Assembly: GCA_002373045.1 (NCBI GenBank)
Contig: DFHU01000038.1
Span: forward strand, 1-64,000
Direction of reading: 5' to 3'
From: Pseudoselenomonas ruminantium
Lineage (GTDB): Bacteria; Bacillota; Negativicutes; Selenomonadales; Selenomonadaceae
DNA length: 64,000 nt
Within the stretch, counting starts at the first letter, position 1. Each line of letters begins with the position of its first letter. The notes below the pieces were generated by a model. That model did no database searches. It was given only the letters and a program-made list of their open reading frames with translations, and had not been told where the DNA came from. This document shows, one piece after another, positions 1 through 9,600 of this stretch. The translations under genes and the position numbers were made by a program.

Positions 1-73
1 CCCCTGTCACAAAAACATCGATGTTCTTGCTGCTTGTCACCGAGAAAATGACGTTTAATACAAACATCACTTA

Positions 74-268
74 GGGCGGAGGTGGTGATGCTTTTCGCCG
101 TGGAACGACTGTCCGAACGCAGTGAGGACTGGCCCACAAACGGCACAGACTAAATACTGGGCTGAACATACGCGCCGCCGGTCTTGCCCGGCGCAGGTAA
201 CTAAAAAGCCCATACACTTGCCTGTGGGTCATTCAGTGCAACGGCGAAAAGTATTACCACCTCCGCCC
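74..268 (+). repeat. Large nested palindrome, candidate structured RNA (variant of the variable-arm palindrome family)
   Basis: A 28-nt arm at 74-101 recurs inverted at 241-268. The only two mismatches become G-U pairs if the plus strand is transcribed. Three further stems nest inside: 131-138 with 223-230 (again one G-U), 158-163 with 207-212, and 172-177 with 189-194. The arm's inner end (GGTGGTGAT then CTTTTCGCC) resembles the arms of the palindromes at 1535, 12130, 43856 and 43973, but the roughly 140-nt interior lacks their GACAAGCTTGTC core. No gene lies inside. I could not match it to a known riboswitch or RNase P RNA. Bases 1-73 and 269-352 show nothing I recognise. Confidence 0.6.
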
Positions 269-352
269 AAACTGAGCTGTAACAAAAATATTTCAGCAAG
301 AACTAACCAGCAAACTGCAATTTGTCGTTAAAAATAATTTCGCATCTGAAAC

Positions 353-409
353 TTGCAAATGATTATCATTTATATTATAATAATCCTGTAGTAAAAGATA
401 AATATTATC
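353..409 (+). promoter_or_regulatory. Sigma-70-type promoter with Fur box
   Basis: TTGCAA at 353-358 is followed by a 17-bp spacer and TATAAT at 376-381. A perfect 7-1-7 inverted repeat, AAATGAT-T-ATCATTT, occupies 357-371 between the two boxes. This is the classical Fur-box layout. A second weaker dyad, GATAA/TTATC, lies at 397-409 downstream. Binding of an iron-loaded Fur-type repressor here would block the DUF3793-flavodoxin operon, so both genes should be induced by iron limitation. This is inferred from the motif and from the known iron response of flavodoxins. Confidence 0.75.
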
Positions 410-427
410 ATTTGCGAGGTGGTGTAA

Positions 428-994
428 TTGGGGCGTGAGGGATTTGAGCAGCTGCTGGGGTTTCATGCAGCACCGATGCTGATGGGGCTCAAGACGGCCA
501 GCCTGTTGTCTTTTCAAAAGAGCCGTTTTGAGGACTTTGAGGGATTGTTGGCTTCTTATATGCAGTGCTTTAATTGCAAGGGCATATCGGTTTTCCGCTT
601 GTCAGAAGGAGAGGAATATGTGCTGTTGCTGTTTTACCGTAAGGGGGCGCTCATAAAGGATTTGGCAAAGCCGGCGGCGAAAAAGATACTCAGGAAGCTA
701 GGGTATTTGGATGAAGATACGCTTATGGGGAAACTGGAGTATCTGAAAATACGCATGCAGCTTCGTAAGTCCTTCCCTCACGAGGTGGGACTGTTTCTGG
801 GCTATCCACCGGAGGATGTGGCAGGCTTTATCCGGCACAAGGGGCAGGACTTTGCCTATAGCGGGTACTGGAAGGTCTATGCCAACGAGCGGGAGACGCG
901 AGCCCTCTTTGATTTGTATGCCGATTGCACCCATGATTTTTGTCTGCGGCTGGAGGCGGGGGAAAGTCTTCCCGATTTAGTCAAGGCCGTGTGA
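428..994 (+). CDS. DUF3793 family protein
   Basis: A 188-residue cytoplasmic protein that I place in the DUF3793 family, of unknown function. It has no signal peptide or membrane segment. Two cysteines close together (near residues 47 and 50) sit in its first third, and the second half is charged and probably helical. The start is a TTG at 428, chosen because GAGGTGG sits 5-11 bases upstream and no ATG is suitably placed. It is the first gene after the Fur-box promoter, and flavodoxin follows after 16 bp, so the two are surely cotranscribed. The pairing suggests a role in iron-limited metabolism, but its activity is not known to me. Confidence 0.8.
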   Translation: MGREGFEQLLGFHAAPMLMGLKTASLLSFQKSRFEDFEGLLASYMQCFNCKGISVFRLSEGEEYVLLLFYRKGALIKDLAKPAAKKILRKLGYLDEDTLMGKLEYLKIRMQLRKSFPHEVGLFLGYPPEDVAGFIRHKGQDFAYSGYWKVYANERETRALFDLYADCTHDFCLRLEAGESLPDLVKAV

Positions 995-1010
995 ATAAGG
1001 AGGAATTATC

Positions 1011-1442
1011 GTGAGTAAAGTTGCTGTTGTTTACTGGTCTGGTACGGGCAATACCGAGGCGATGGCCAAAGCCATCGAGGAAGGCGCCAAAAGTGCCGGT
1101 GCGGAAGTGAGTCTTTTAGAAGTGGAATCCTTTAAGGCTGCGACTGCACCGGAGTATGACGGGCTGATTTTCGGCTGCCCTGCCATGGGGGATGAAGTGC
1201 TCGAAGAAGGCTCCTTTGAACCGGTGTTTACCGATACGGAAAAACATCTGTCCGGAAAACCCGTAGCCCTGTTTGGTTCCTATGGATGGGGCGGCGGTGC
1301 CTGGATGGAAAGCTGGGCCGAGCGCACCAAAGGTGACGGAGCCAAACTCTTTTCTGACGGTCTTATCGTTGAAAACGCTCCCGGTGATGCGGAACTTGCC
1401 GATTGCCGCAAACTGGGAGAGGACTTTGTAAAATCATTGTAA
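1011..1442 (+). CDS. Flavodoxin
   Basis: A 143-residue short-chain flavodoxin, a cytoplasmic FMN electron carrier that replaces ferredoxin when iron is scarce. The FMN phosphate loop SGTGNTEAMA is at residues 10-19, and the glycine- and tryptophan-rich flavin loop (FGSYGWGGG) is near residues 86-94, as in clostridial flavodoxins. The start is a GTG at 1011 with AAGGAGG just upstream. It is the second gene of the Fur-box operon that starts at 428, and a strong terminator follows at 1475. The context supports induction on iron starvation. Confidence 0.93.
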   Translation: MSKVAVVYWSGTGNTEAMAKAIEEGAKSAGAEVSLLEVESFKAATAPEYDGLIFGCPAMGDEVLEEGSFEPVFTDTEKHLSGKPVALFGSYGWGGGAWMESWAERTKGDGAKLFSDGLIVENAPGDAELADCRKLGEDFVKSL

Positions 1443-1474
1443 CATAGCTCTAAAAAAACAATTTTGTAAGCCAT

Positions 1475-1513
1475 GAAAAAAGCAGGTGATTGCGGAAAAT
1501 CGCCTGCTTTTTC
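1475..1513 (+). terminator. Rho-independent terminator after flavodoxin
   Basis: AAAAAAGCAGGTGAT at about 1476-1490 pairs with ATCGCCTGCTTTTTC at 1499-1513. The stem has A and T tracts on both sides, so it could work in both directions. It ends the DUF3793-flavodoxin transcript. Confidence 0.85.
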
Positions 1514-1534
1514 TTTACATTGTGGCTGCAAGGC

Positions 1535-1618
1535 GCCCGCAGGGGCTGGTGGTATTTTTCCTTCGCCATAGACAGGCTTGTCAAAAGCTGCGGAAAAACA
1601 CCACCAGCCCCTGCGGGC
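1535..1618. repeat. Variable-arm palindrome, copy 2
   Basis: A 27-nt arm at 1535-1561 (starting GCCCGCAGGGGCTGGTGGT) pairs with 1592-1618 with one mismatch, which is a G-U pair on the minus strand. The loop carries the family core ATAGACAGGCTTGTCAAAA. It follows the flavodoxin terminator directly. The rest of the gap to 1835 holds only a TATAAT-like box at 1765-1770 and no gene. Confidence 0.85.
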
Positions 1619-1835
1619 TTAGTACCTACAATTAGAAGGGAGTTTAATGTTTGCATTACAACGATATATTAAGATATCCACCTTATGTAGTGCGTGGTAA
1701 GGGGCTCGTGGGGATCATTTTAGAAAATATTTCTGGTGTAATAGATAATTTATGATTGTCGCGATATAATAAGGATAAATATATTTGCTGATTCGGAGAA
1801 AGAGCAGGTTGATGAGGTCGTAAAAGGAGCTGAAC

Positions 1836-3416
1836 GTGGTGATTGATGAACGCAGAAGACTGCCTATTGGTGTGCAAAGTTTTGTAAAGCTTAGAGAGGG
1901 AGGATTTGTCTATATAGATAAGACCCGCTATATCTATGAGCTTACGCGCAAGAGTACACAATATTTCTTAAGCCGTCCCCGGCGGTTTGGCAAAAGCCTT
2001 TTTTTGTCCACGCTGAAAGCTTATTGGGAAGGCCGCAGGGAACTCTTTACGGGGCTTACCATTGCCGAACTGGAGAAGAACAATGCGGAAGCGTGGCAGC
2101 CATATCCTGTGTTTTATTTTGATTTTAACAAGGACAGCTATCAGCGTAATGGTGCGCTGGAGGATGTTTTGGACGAGCATTTGCGGGGCTGGGAAGAATT
2201 TTATGGCGGCAAGCAGGGGCAGACTTTAGGCGGGCGTTTTCGCAGTTTGCTGCAGCGGGCGTATGAAAAGACCGGGCGCGGCTGTGTGGTGCTGGTAGAT
2301 GAATATGATAAATCCCTGTTGGAAGTTATGGGCGATAGTGAACTGGAGGAACACAATAAGGCGGTATTCAAGGGCTTTTTTAGCACGTTGAAAAGTTATG
2401 ACCAATATTTACACTTCGTTTTTATTACCGGTGTGACGAAGTTTAGCAAGGTTAGTATCTTTAGTGACCTTAATCAGTTAGACGATATCACCATGAAGCC
2501 TGCTTATGCCGGTATTTGCGGTATTACGGAGCAGGAGTTGCTCGCATACTTTGCGCCGGAAATCAAAAATCTCGCTGCAGCGCAGCAACTGACGGAAGAA
2601 GATTGTCTGGTGTCTTTGCGTCAGATGTATGATGGCTACCATTTTGCCTTGCGCTCGCAAGGGGTATATAATCCCTTCAGTTTATTGAATGCTTTTGATT
2701 CAGAGATGATAGGTGCTTATTGGTTTGCTACGGGCACGCCCACCTTTTTGACCAAGCAGGTAAAACAAGTGCAGCTGGAAGCTTCCAGATTTACGAATGG
2801 TAATATTTATGCCACGGAGGCACTTATGACGGATTATCGCGTGGATAATCCTGACCCTGTTCCTTTGTTGTACCAGACGGGCTATCTGACCATTTATAAT
2901 TATGATGCCCGCAGACAGAGATATGTTTTGGGCTTTCCTAACGATGAAGTTAAATATGGATTTTTATCCAGTCTGCTGCCTGTATATACGCCGGCTTCTA
3001 CGGCGGCCAGAGGAACGGATATTTTCACGGTGGATGAATACATTGAAAATGGTAATATCTATGGTGTAGGAGATATTTTCAAAGCACTGTTTGCAGGTAT
3101 ACCCTATACCGCTGATGATGCGCCCTTTGAGCATTATTTCCAAAGTGTGATTTATTTGGTGTTTACGCTGTTAGGCAGGTATGTGCATTGCGAGGTGCAT
3201 AGTGCCAAAGGCCGGGCCGACTGTATTGTGGAAACTCCGGAGTATGTTTATCTGTTCGAGTTCAAGGTAGGCAAAAGTGCGCAGGAGGCATTGGCGCAGA
3301 TTGAGGAAAAAGGTTACGCAGATGCCTATAAGGCGGATAAACGAAAACTCTACAAGATAGGCGTAAGCTTTGATGGTGAGAAACGAAGTCTTGAAGAATG
3401 GGAAGTTCGGGAATGA
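1836..3416 (+). CDS. AAA-ATPase-like protein with C-terminal PD-(D/E)XK nuclease domain
   Basis: A 526-residue protein of the family with an AAA-ATPase-like N-terminal domain and a DUF1703-type PD-(D/E)XK C-terminal domain. The P-loop variant RPRRFGKS is near residues 47-54 and a Walker B-like strand, VVLVDEYDKS, near 150-159. The last 80 residues hold the nuclease-fold signature GRADCIVE followed by FEFKVG. Such proteins are abundant, usually multicopy, in anaerobic Firmicutes and Bacteroidetes. Their role is not settled; defence and mobile-element functions have been suggested. The start is one of two adjacent GTG codons (1836, 1839) after AAAGGAG. It appears to be a single-gene unit ended by the terminator at 3416. 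Confidence 0.85.
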   Translation: MVIDERRRLPIGVQSFVKLREGGFVYIDKTRYIYELTRKSTQYFLSRPRRFGKSLFLSTLKAYWEGRRELFTGLTIAELEKNNAEAWQPYPVFYFDFNKDSYQRNGALEDVLDEHLRGWEEFYGGKQGQTLGGRFRSLLQRAYEKTGRGCVVLVDEYDKSLLEVMGDSELEEHNKAVFKGFFSTLKSYDQYLHFVFITGVTKFSKVSIFSDLNQLDDITMKPAYAGICGITEQELLAYFAPEIKNLAAAQQLTEEDCLVSLRQMYDGYHFALRSQGVYNPFSLLNAFDSEMIGAYWFATGTPTFLTKQVKQVQLEASRFTNGNIYATEALMTDYRVDNPDPVPLLYQTGYLTIYNYDARRQRYVLGFPNDEVKYGFLSSLLPVYTPASTAARGTDIFTVDEYIENGNIYGVGDIFKALFAGIPYTADDAPFEHYFQSVIYLVFTLLGRYVHCEVHSAKGRADCIVETPEYVYLFEFKVGKSAQEALAQIEEKGYADAYKADKRKLYKIGVSFDGEKRSLEEWEVRE

Positions 3417-3463
3417 AAAAAGCCCGTCAGACAAGTGGATATGCTTGCTTGACGGGTTTTTGT
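3416..3463. terminator. Bidirectional terminator between convergent genes
   Basis: AAAAGCCCGTCA pairs with TTGACGGGTTTTT across a short loop that itself contains CAAG/CTTG. A and T tracts on both sides would serve the ATPase gene on the plus strand and the nucleotidase-like gene on the minus strand. Confidence 0.8.
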
Positions 3464-3517
3464 TAGAAAGATGGTAAATTACTGTTGGGGAAGTGATCGT
3501 ACGGCTTTTATCGAGCG

Positions 3518-5047
3518 TTATTTGTCGATGCGGATACGCTGGCCGAAGCTGCGCAGATTTTCCCCGCGGCTGATCCAGGCCGCCAGCACATCATCTGCCA
3601 GACCGTATTCGCCGAGAAGAGGCGCATTGACCAGCATACTGTACCCGTCACCGCCAATGTGCATGAAATTCGTAACAGCCAAAGAGTATTTTTGCGTGAG
3701 GTCAAGGGGCTTGCCATTCACTTCAACGCTTACAACACGTTTTCCCGCCTGTGCCGAGCTGTCAAGGGTGAAGGAAATGCCGCTTACCTGAGGGAATATT
3801 CCCACGTCTGCGGGATATCTGGATACGCCATGCTCCAGAGCTTCCTTCACCTGCGCTCCGGTCACTTGAATTTTTTGCACGACATTGCCAAAGGGAAATA
3901 CTTTTATGGTATCTCCTCTGGTGATTGTGCCTTGGGGGATGTCAGCTCTGAAAGTACCCGCGTTCACTATGGCAATATCCGCTCCGCATATGCCGCGATA
4001 AGCGTCTGCCGCATAGTCGCCAAGTTCTGTTTCTCCCGTGCGGATCTGCTCCCGGTTGTACTGGAATTTGCGGCTGGATTGGCCGATGACCTTCTCAAGC
4101 ATCGGCTGAGCGGATTTTGTGCTGCGCTCGATTTCCCGCAAGACCTCCTGATCCGGTATTGGTGCTAGCCGGTTCACTTCCTCAAGACCCAGAAGTTTAG
4201 CGGATTTATCCACCACACGGTGATTCTTGATCGTCACGTTTACTTCGCCCAAGCAGCTGGCATAGCACCCGGTTTGACAAATGAGCGTGTCACCTTCATG
4301 GATTCCCTGGGGCAGGACGGTGTGGCTATGCCCGTCGATAATGATATCAATGCCCTTTACTTTTTGGGCTACTATGGTGGACTTGTCGGCGCTGGTCAGG
4401 TCTATCCCCAAGTGCGTCACAGCTATGACCAAATCGTTGTTGGAGCGAAGTTTGTCTACCATCAGTTGCGCCTGCTGTACTGGGTCAAGGAAGGAGAGAT
4501 TTTTCGTCAATAAGGGGGATATTTTCAGCTTGGTTTCCGGCGTGACCAAACCAAAGACGGCAATCTTTACGCCTGAGAGGTTAAACTCTTTGTAAGGCGC
4601 AAAGGGGAGCTGTCCCGAATCCTTATAGGCTACATTGGCGACCAGAATGGGGAAATTTAATCTCTTCGACAATTCCAGCAAATGCGGAACGCCGTAATTA
4701 AAATCCTGATTGCCCAAACACATGGCATCATAGCCTGTCAGATTGAGCAGCGGCACCATGATTTCGCCATTGCTCAGCGTGGCCAGCGGCAGTCCGTGGA
4801 AGGTATCGCCGGCATCCAAGACCAGGGTATCAGGATTTAGTTCGCGTTCTTTTTTTATGGCGGCAGCCAGCGTCGCCCACCCCATTGATTTGCCGGAGTT
4901 GTCTTCTGGTTTTATGCGCGTGTGCGTATCATTGGTGTGGACGATGGTGATGCGCACGCCTTCAGAGGTTTGGATGGCTTCTGAAGGTTGGGGCAGCCAT
5001 ATGATAATACCTATTACCAGCATCAATACGCAATGACGAACATTCAT
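3518..5047 (-). CDS. Exported 5'-nucleotidase/UshA-family protein lacking the catalytic dyad
   Basis: About 509 residues: a signal peptide (hydrophobic stretch ending near SEA), a metallophosphatase domain and a C-terminal 5'-nucleotidase domain. Metal ligands are present: HTNDTH, DAGDTFHG, a THLG motif and GHSHT. The C-terminal substrate domain keeps FPFGN and IGGDGYS. However, the GNHEFD motif, which supplies the second-metal Asn and the His-Asp catalytic dyad, reads GNQDFN, so both dyad residues are replaced (Gln and Asn). Metal binding may survive with low or altered hydrolysis. I chose ATG 5047, which has AAAGGA 8 bases upstream; an ATG at 5056 is possible. The family normally hydrolyses nucleotides or UDP-sugars outside the membrane. 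Confidence 0.85.
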   Translation of the reverse strand: MNVRHCVLMLVIGIIIWLPQPSEAIQTSEGVRITIVHTNDTHTRIKPEDNSGKSMGWATLAAAIKKERELNPDTLVLDAGDTFHGLPLATLSNGEIMVPLLNLTGYDAMCLGNQDFNYGVPHLLELSKRLNFPILVANVAYKDSGQLPFAPYKEFNLSGVKIAVFGLVTPETKLKISPLLTKNLSFLDPVQQAQLMVDKLRSNNDLVIAVTHLGIDLTSADKSTIVAQKVKGIDIIIDGHSHTVLPQGIHEGDTLICQTGCYASCLGEVNVTIKNHRVVDKSAKLLGLEEVNRLAPIPDQEVLREIERSTKSAQPMLEKVIGQSSRKFQYNREQIRTGETELGDYAADAYRGICGADIAIVNAGTFRADIPQGTITRGDTIKVFPFGNVVQKIQVTGAQVKEALEHGVSRYPADVGIFPQVSGISFTLDSSAQAGKRVVSVEVNGKPLDLTQKYSLAVTNFMHIGGDGYSMLVNAPLLGEYGLADDVLAAWISRGENLRSFGQRIRIDK

Positions 5048-5219
5048 AAGCTTCATCCTTTCATTCTTCTTCCTTAGGATGTGTTGACTGCTTTGCAGTA
5101 TTGTATTTGCTGCTTATACCTTCGCTGCAAACGGCGTAATTCCTCCTGATAATCGACACCTAAGGAACTTTTGACGATTCCCGTGTTGCGCTAAAATAGT
5201 CACTTCAGCAACATTACCA

Positions 5220-5249
5220 TTGCCTGCTTTTTCTACTGCGGTGTATAAT
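5220..5249 (+). promoter_or_regulatory. Promoter of the secreted-protein gene
   Basis: TTGCCT at 5220-5225, an 18-bp spacer and TATAAT at 5244-5249, 68 bases before the start at 5318. The adjoining stretch to 5057 has no gene. Confidence 0.6.
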
Positions 5250-5317
5250 ATTTTTGTATACGCGAACGTGTATGGAAGCGTTTGCTTATGGAAAGAATAT
5301 AGGAAGGATGTGGAGAA

Positions 5318-6478
5318 ATGAATATGCGAAGCTTGGTTGTGCTGGTCATGGCATTTTTTATCGGGACTGCCTTTACCGGTGTGGCTGCTGTCAGGCCTGT
5401 ACACGCACAGCAGCAGGAACAGGCGCAAAAGCCGGCGCAGACGTTGGCCCGGCTGATGAAGCCTTGGTCGGTGGAGAGCAGGGATTCCGGCGGCGTGCTG
5501 CTGCTTTCTGACAGCCCCGAGTATCTGGCTGAGTATGGAATCCTGTACAGCGATGTGATAAAGGGGGATGCCCGGGTCTTTTACTATCATGTCAACGTAA
5601 TGGACAGACCGGGGAAACTGGCCGTGGTGGTGGAAAATATGGGTTCGCGGCGGACACAGGTAGTCGTGGAGCGTTCCGCTATGCCGGAGCCGGACCTTGA
5701 CTACCTTCAGGTGGGAAAAAACACGCAAATCAGCTATATGCGTATACCACAGCCCGAGAGGAAAATCCCCTTGGAGCCTGGCAGCAGGAATTTGCTGCAT
5801 CCTCTGATGGGAGCAGAGTTGGTGGAGCCGCAAAGACTGGCTTCGGGGATGTATGATATTTCTGCCAGCGAACCGGTAAAGGTGTCGGTGGTGTTCTGTC
5901 CGGCGCGCAGTAACCCCTTGGATTTTGTACAGCATGCCCGGGTTTTACCCAAAGATAAAGTTGCCCTGCGCGGAACCTTTAAGGGAATGAATCGCACCAT
6001 CAGCGCCAAGAGCGCCTATGACCCGCAGAGAGATGGCTTGGTCTATATTCCCTTGGGGGATGATGAATATGACCGCTACAAACATGGTGTAGATGCTACC
6101 GATGGCAGTCAGGCGGTAAATTATGGCAATTACGGCGTGATGTACCGGCTGGAACTGCCTACTATGGGCAGCCAGCCTGTTCAGGTAATGTTGACACCCT
6201 TAGGCGGTGTTTATGCCGGTGCGGTAAGAGTGGAGGAAGACAGACAGTTGGCCAAAGTGGTACACAATCCGACAGGCCGTTTGTTCTTCGGCGATGTTAC
6301 TCCCGCGAATTTAGAACTGCATCTAGGGAAAAACGTCATTTTGACGTCCGATTTTGAACTATCCCATATGGGCAGCTATAAGCCCAATCGGAATTTCGCT
6401 TTGCAATATTCACCGCCGGGAGCATCTAATCTGCCAGTGCTGCTGATTCTGGCGCCGGATAATTACTCGGTAAAATGA
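5318..6478 (+). CDS. Secreted protein of unknown function
   Basis: A 386-residue protein with a clear Sec signal peptide: MNMR, a hydrophobic core, then a likely cleavage after VHA near residue 30. The mature part is beta-rich with no further membrane segment, repeats or cysteine pairs, and I find no enzyme motif. It ends PVLLILAPDNYSVK. The start ATG at 5318 is preceded by GGATGTGGAG. It is transcribed alone between the divergent nucleotidase-like gene and a strong terminator at 6561. I do not recognise the family; a cell-envelope or extracellular role follows only from the signal peptide. Confidence 0.75.
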   Translation: MNMRSLVVLVMAFFIGTAFTGVAAVRPVHAQQQEQAQKPAQTLARLMKPWSVESRDSGGVLLLSDSPEYLAEYGILYSDVIKGDARVFYYHVNVMDRPGKLAVVVENMGSRRTQVVVERSAMPEPDLDYLQVGKNTQISYMRIPQPERKIPLEPGSRNLLHPLMGAELVEPQRLASGMYDISASEPVKVSVVFCPARSNPLDFVQHARVLPKDKVALRGTFKGMNRTISAKSAYDPQRDGLVYIPLGDDEYDRYKHGVDATDGSQAVNYGNYGVMYRLELPTMGSQPVQVMLTPLGGVYAGAVRVEEDRQLAKVVHNPTGRLFFGDVTPANLELHLGKNVILTSDFELSHMGSYKPNRNFALQYSPPGASNLPVLLILAPDNYSVK

Positions 6479-6560
6479 AATACGGCTGATGTGACCGGGA
6501 AATGCGCAGGGATATTAGTAAGAAGGCTTTATCGGCAGTCACAAAATCGATGATAGTTGC

Positions 6561-6600
6561 AAAAAACAAGCGATCACGCAGGAAAAATCGCTTGTTTTTT
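6561..6600 (+). terminator. Terminator before the galactosidase operon
   Basis: AAAAAACAAGCGAT at 6561-6574 pairs perfectly with ATCGCTTGTTTTTT at 6587-6600. Its T tract overlaps the putative -35 box of the next promoter. Confidence 0.85.
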
Positions 6601-6651
6601 CTTATTTGAGCGTGTATAATGGGGGTAGATTAAAAAGAAATCGTTTACTAT
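6592..6651 (+). promoter_or_regulatory. lacZ promoter with 16-bp operator shared with the sugar-transporter promoter
   Basis: TTGTTT at 6592-6597, 17-bp spacer, TATAAT at 6615-6620. Just downstream, 6636-6651 reads AGAAATCGTTTACTAT. The identical 16 bases occur at 32073-32088 in front of the cytidylate-kinase-like gene and the GPH transporter. The CGTTTAC core is typical of LacI-family operators, and the position downstream of the -10 box suits repression. Confidence 0.65.
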
Positions 6652-6673
6652 AGATGCTGAGGGAGGAATTCTC

Positions 6674-9600
6674 ATGTCAGAAGCGCAATTTTCTTTGTCC
6701 AGACTGGCCGACCCCGAATTTTTTGCGGAGAACCGTCTGCCTGCTCATAGTGACCATCACTATTACCGGGATATGGCGGAATTAAATCGTGGTGAGTCTT
6801 CGTATGTACGCACGCTTGATGGGCTGTGGTATTTCCATTATGCCAAGAATCCGCGTTTGGCGCCGCAGGGCTTCGAGGCGTTGGATTATGACTGTCGGGA
6901 TTGGGAGACCATTCGTGTGCCGGCGCATTTCCAGATGGAAGGTTATGGCGTACCGCAGTACACCAATCAGACCTATCCGTGGGATGGACATGAAGCCGTA
7001 GTTCCCGGTCAGGTGCCGCAGCATTTCAATCCCACGGGTTCTTATGTGAAATACTTCCAGTTGCCTGCCGGCTGGGATAATCTCTGTCTGTCGCTGGCTG
7101 GTGTGGAATCGGCGGTGGCGGTGTACCTGAATGGTCATTATGTGGGCTATAGCGAGGACAGCTTTACGCCGGCGGATTTTGACCTGACGCCGTATCTGGT
7201 GAAGGGCGAGAATAAGCTTGCTCTGCGCGTGTTCCGTTTTTCCTCGGGCAGCTGGATTGAGGACCAGGATTTCTGGCGCTTTGGCGGGATTTTCCGCGAG
7301 GTGCTTCTCTATGCCAAGCCGCGTATCCATGTGGAGGATTTGAAGCTTACGGCGCTTCCGGTAAACGATTACCATGACGGCGAACTGACGGGCGAAATCC
7401 GCTGGTCGGGAGCACATACCAAGAAAGTCAAGGTCAGCCTGTTTACGCCGGAAGGTGAGCTTCTGGCTGAGGAGGATATCAGCGGGGCAGCAGGGCAGGA
7501 TGAGTTTATCCTGTCGGTGAAAGGCGCGAAACTTTGGAGTGCCGAGCATCCGCATCTGTATAAACTCCTTTTGGCTGTCTATGATGATGTGGACAATTTG
7601 CAGGAGGTCATTCCCTATAACGTGGGCTTCCGTGAGTTCAAACTCGAAGATGGGCTGATGAAAATCAACGGCAAGCGCATTGTGTTCAAGGGCGTGAACC
7701 GCCATGAGTTTGACTGCTATCGCGGGCGGGCGATGAATCCGGCGGAATTTGAGCAGGATATCATCACGATGAAACGGCAGAATATCAATGCTTTGCGTTG
7801 CTCGCATTATCCGAATAGCAGCTATATCTATGAACTCTGCGACCGTTATGGTCTCTATGTGATTGACGAAACAAATCTCGAAACGCATGGCACCTGGCAG
7901 AAGAACGGGGTGTTGGCGCGGGATGAATACACGCTGCCCAATGACCATGATGAATGGCAGGCAGTTATCTTAGATCGGGCCAAATCCATGCTCGAACGGG
8001 ACAAGAATCATGCGGCCATCATCATCTGGTCCTGCGGCAATGAGTCCTGTGGCGGCAAGGATATCTTTGCCATGAGCGAGTATTTCCGCAAGACCGACCC
8101 GACTCGCCTCGTGCATTATGAGAGCATTTTCTGGGATAGACGTTACAACGATACCAGCGATATGGAAAGCCAGATGTATACCAAGGTGGCCGATATCGAA
8201 AAGTTCCTTGCCGAGCATCCCGAAAAGCCGTTCCTCTGCTGTGAATACACGCATAGCATGGGCAATAGCAACGGCGGTATGCACAAGTATACGGAACTGA
8301 CGGAGCGCGAACCGCGCTATCAGGGTGGCTTTATCTGGGATTTTGTCGACCAGGCCATTGCGAAAAAAGACCGTTATGGCAAAGAGTTCCTGGCCTATGG
8401 CGGTGATTTCGGCGACCGTTCCAGCGATTACAATTTCAGCGGTGACGGCATTCTCTATGCGGATAGAAAACTTACGGCGAAATTGCAGGATGTGAAGTTC
8501 AACTACCAGAACTTCCATCTTAACGTGGAAGCCGATGGCGTAACACTGGAAAATATCAGCCTATTCACCGATGCCAATGAGTATGACCTGCATTATGAAC
8601 TGCTGCTCGATGGACAAAAAATCTGGGAAAAGACGGAAGCTGCGCCGAGCGTCAAGCCCGGTGAAAAGCAGCGTTTGGAACTGGATTTCCTGCCCGTAAC
8701 CGATGCCGGCGAGGAAAGCCTTACGGTTTCGCTATTGTTGAAAGAGGATACGGCTTGGGCCAAGAAGGGCTATGAAGTGGCCTTTGGCCAGGGCGTATGG
8801 CAGGTGGAAGAAGTGGAAGTCACAAGCCCTGCTGAAGCCGTAGAGGCAGCAGAGGTGGAAGAACCTGCGCATTATACAGCCCATCTGCCGCTTACGGATT
8901 GTGGCGAAACGCCGCTGCATGTGGTGCAGGGCGATATTAACCTGGGCGTGCAGTTTGCTGGCGGCGAGATTTTGTTCTCCAGTGCACAGGGCAGTCTGGT
9001 ATCCTATAAGCTCAACGGTGTGGAACTGTTGGAAGAAATGCCCAAGCCGTCCTTCTGGCGGGCACCGGTGGACAACGATTACGGCTGCCGCCGCGACTTT
9101 GCCGTGGCACAGTGGAAACTGGCCAGCCTTTACCGACGCTGTGTGAAGAAGGAATTACTGGTCGAAGGCAAATGGCAGGAATTCAACTGGCTCGGCCAGT
9201 TGGGCATCAAGGAATATGCGGCAGCTGAAGTACAGGTGCGCTTTACTTATGAACTGGCTACCCAGCCCGTATCTGCCTGCACGATTACCTATACGGTCTG
9301 CGCAGATGGCAGCTTAAAGACGGAACTTGACTATGAAAAGGTCGAGGGGCTGCCGGAGATTCCCGACTTTGCCATGCTCTTTACCCTGTCAGCTGATTAT
9401 GACCAGCTGCGTTACTATGGCTATGGCCCAGCAGCTAACTACTGCGACAGGCAGGAAGGAGCCAGACTGGGGATTTTCGCAAGTACGGTTAAGGACGAAA
9501 TGGAAGATTATCTCCTACCGCAGGAATGTGGCAACCATAATGGTGTCCGTTGGCTGGAAGTCACTGACAAGCGGGGCCGGGGCGTGCGGATTAGCGGCGA

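Noticed and set aside
74..268. RNase P RNA, cobalamin riboswitch or tmRNA
   Set aside because: I looked for the conserved cores of these RNAs and did not find them; only the nested stems are certain.
3471..4595. Several plus-strand frames within the nucleotidase-like gene
   Set aside because: All are antisense to the conserved minus-strand gene and lack start signals.
5114..5935. 273-codon minus-strand frame overlapping the secreted-protein gene
   Set aside because: His/Arg-rich shadow frame without a start signal, antisense to a gene with a clear signal peptide and promoter.
6782..7948. Long open frame of 388 codons on the strand opposite lacZ
   Set aside because: It lies entirely antisense to a highly conserved GH2 enzyme, has no ribosome binding site and shows a His/Arg/Ile-rich composition typical of shadow frames.
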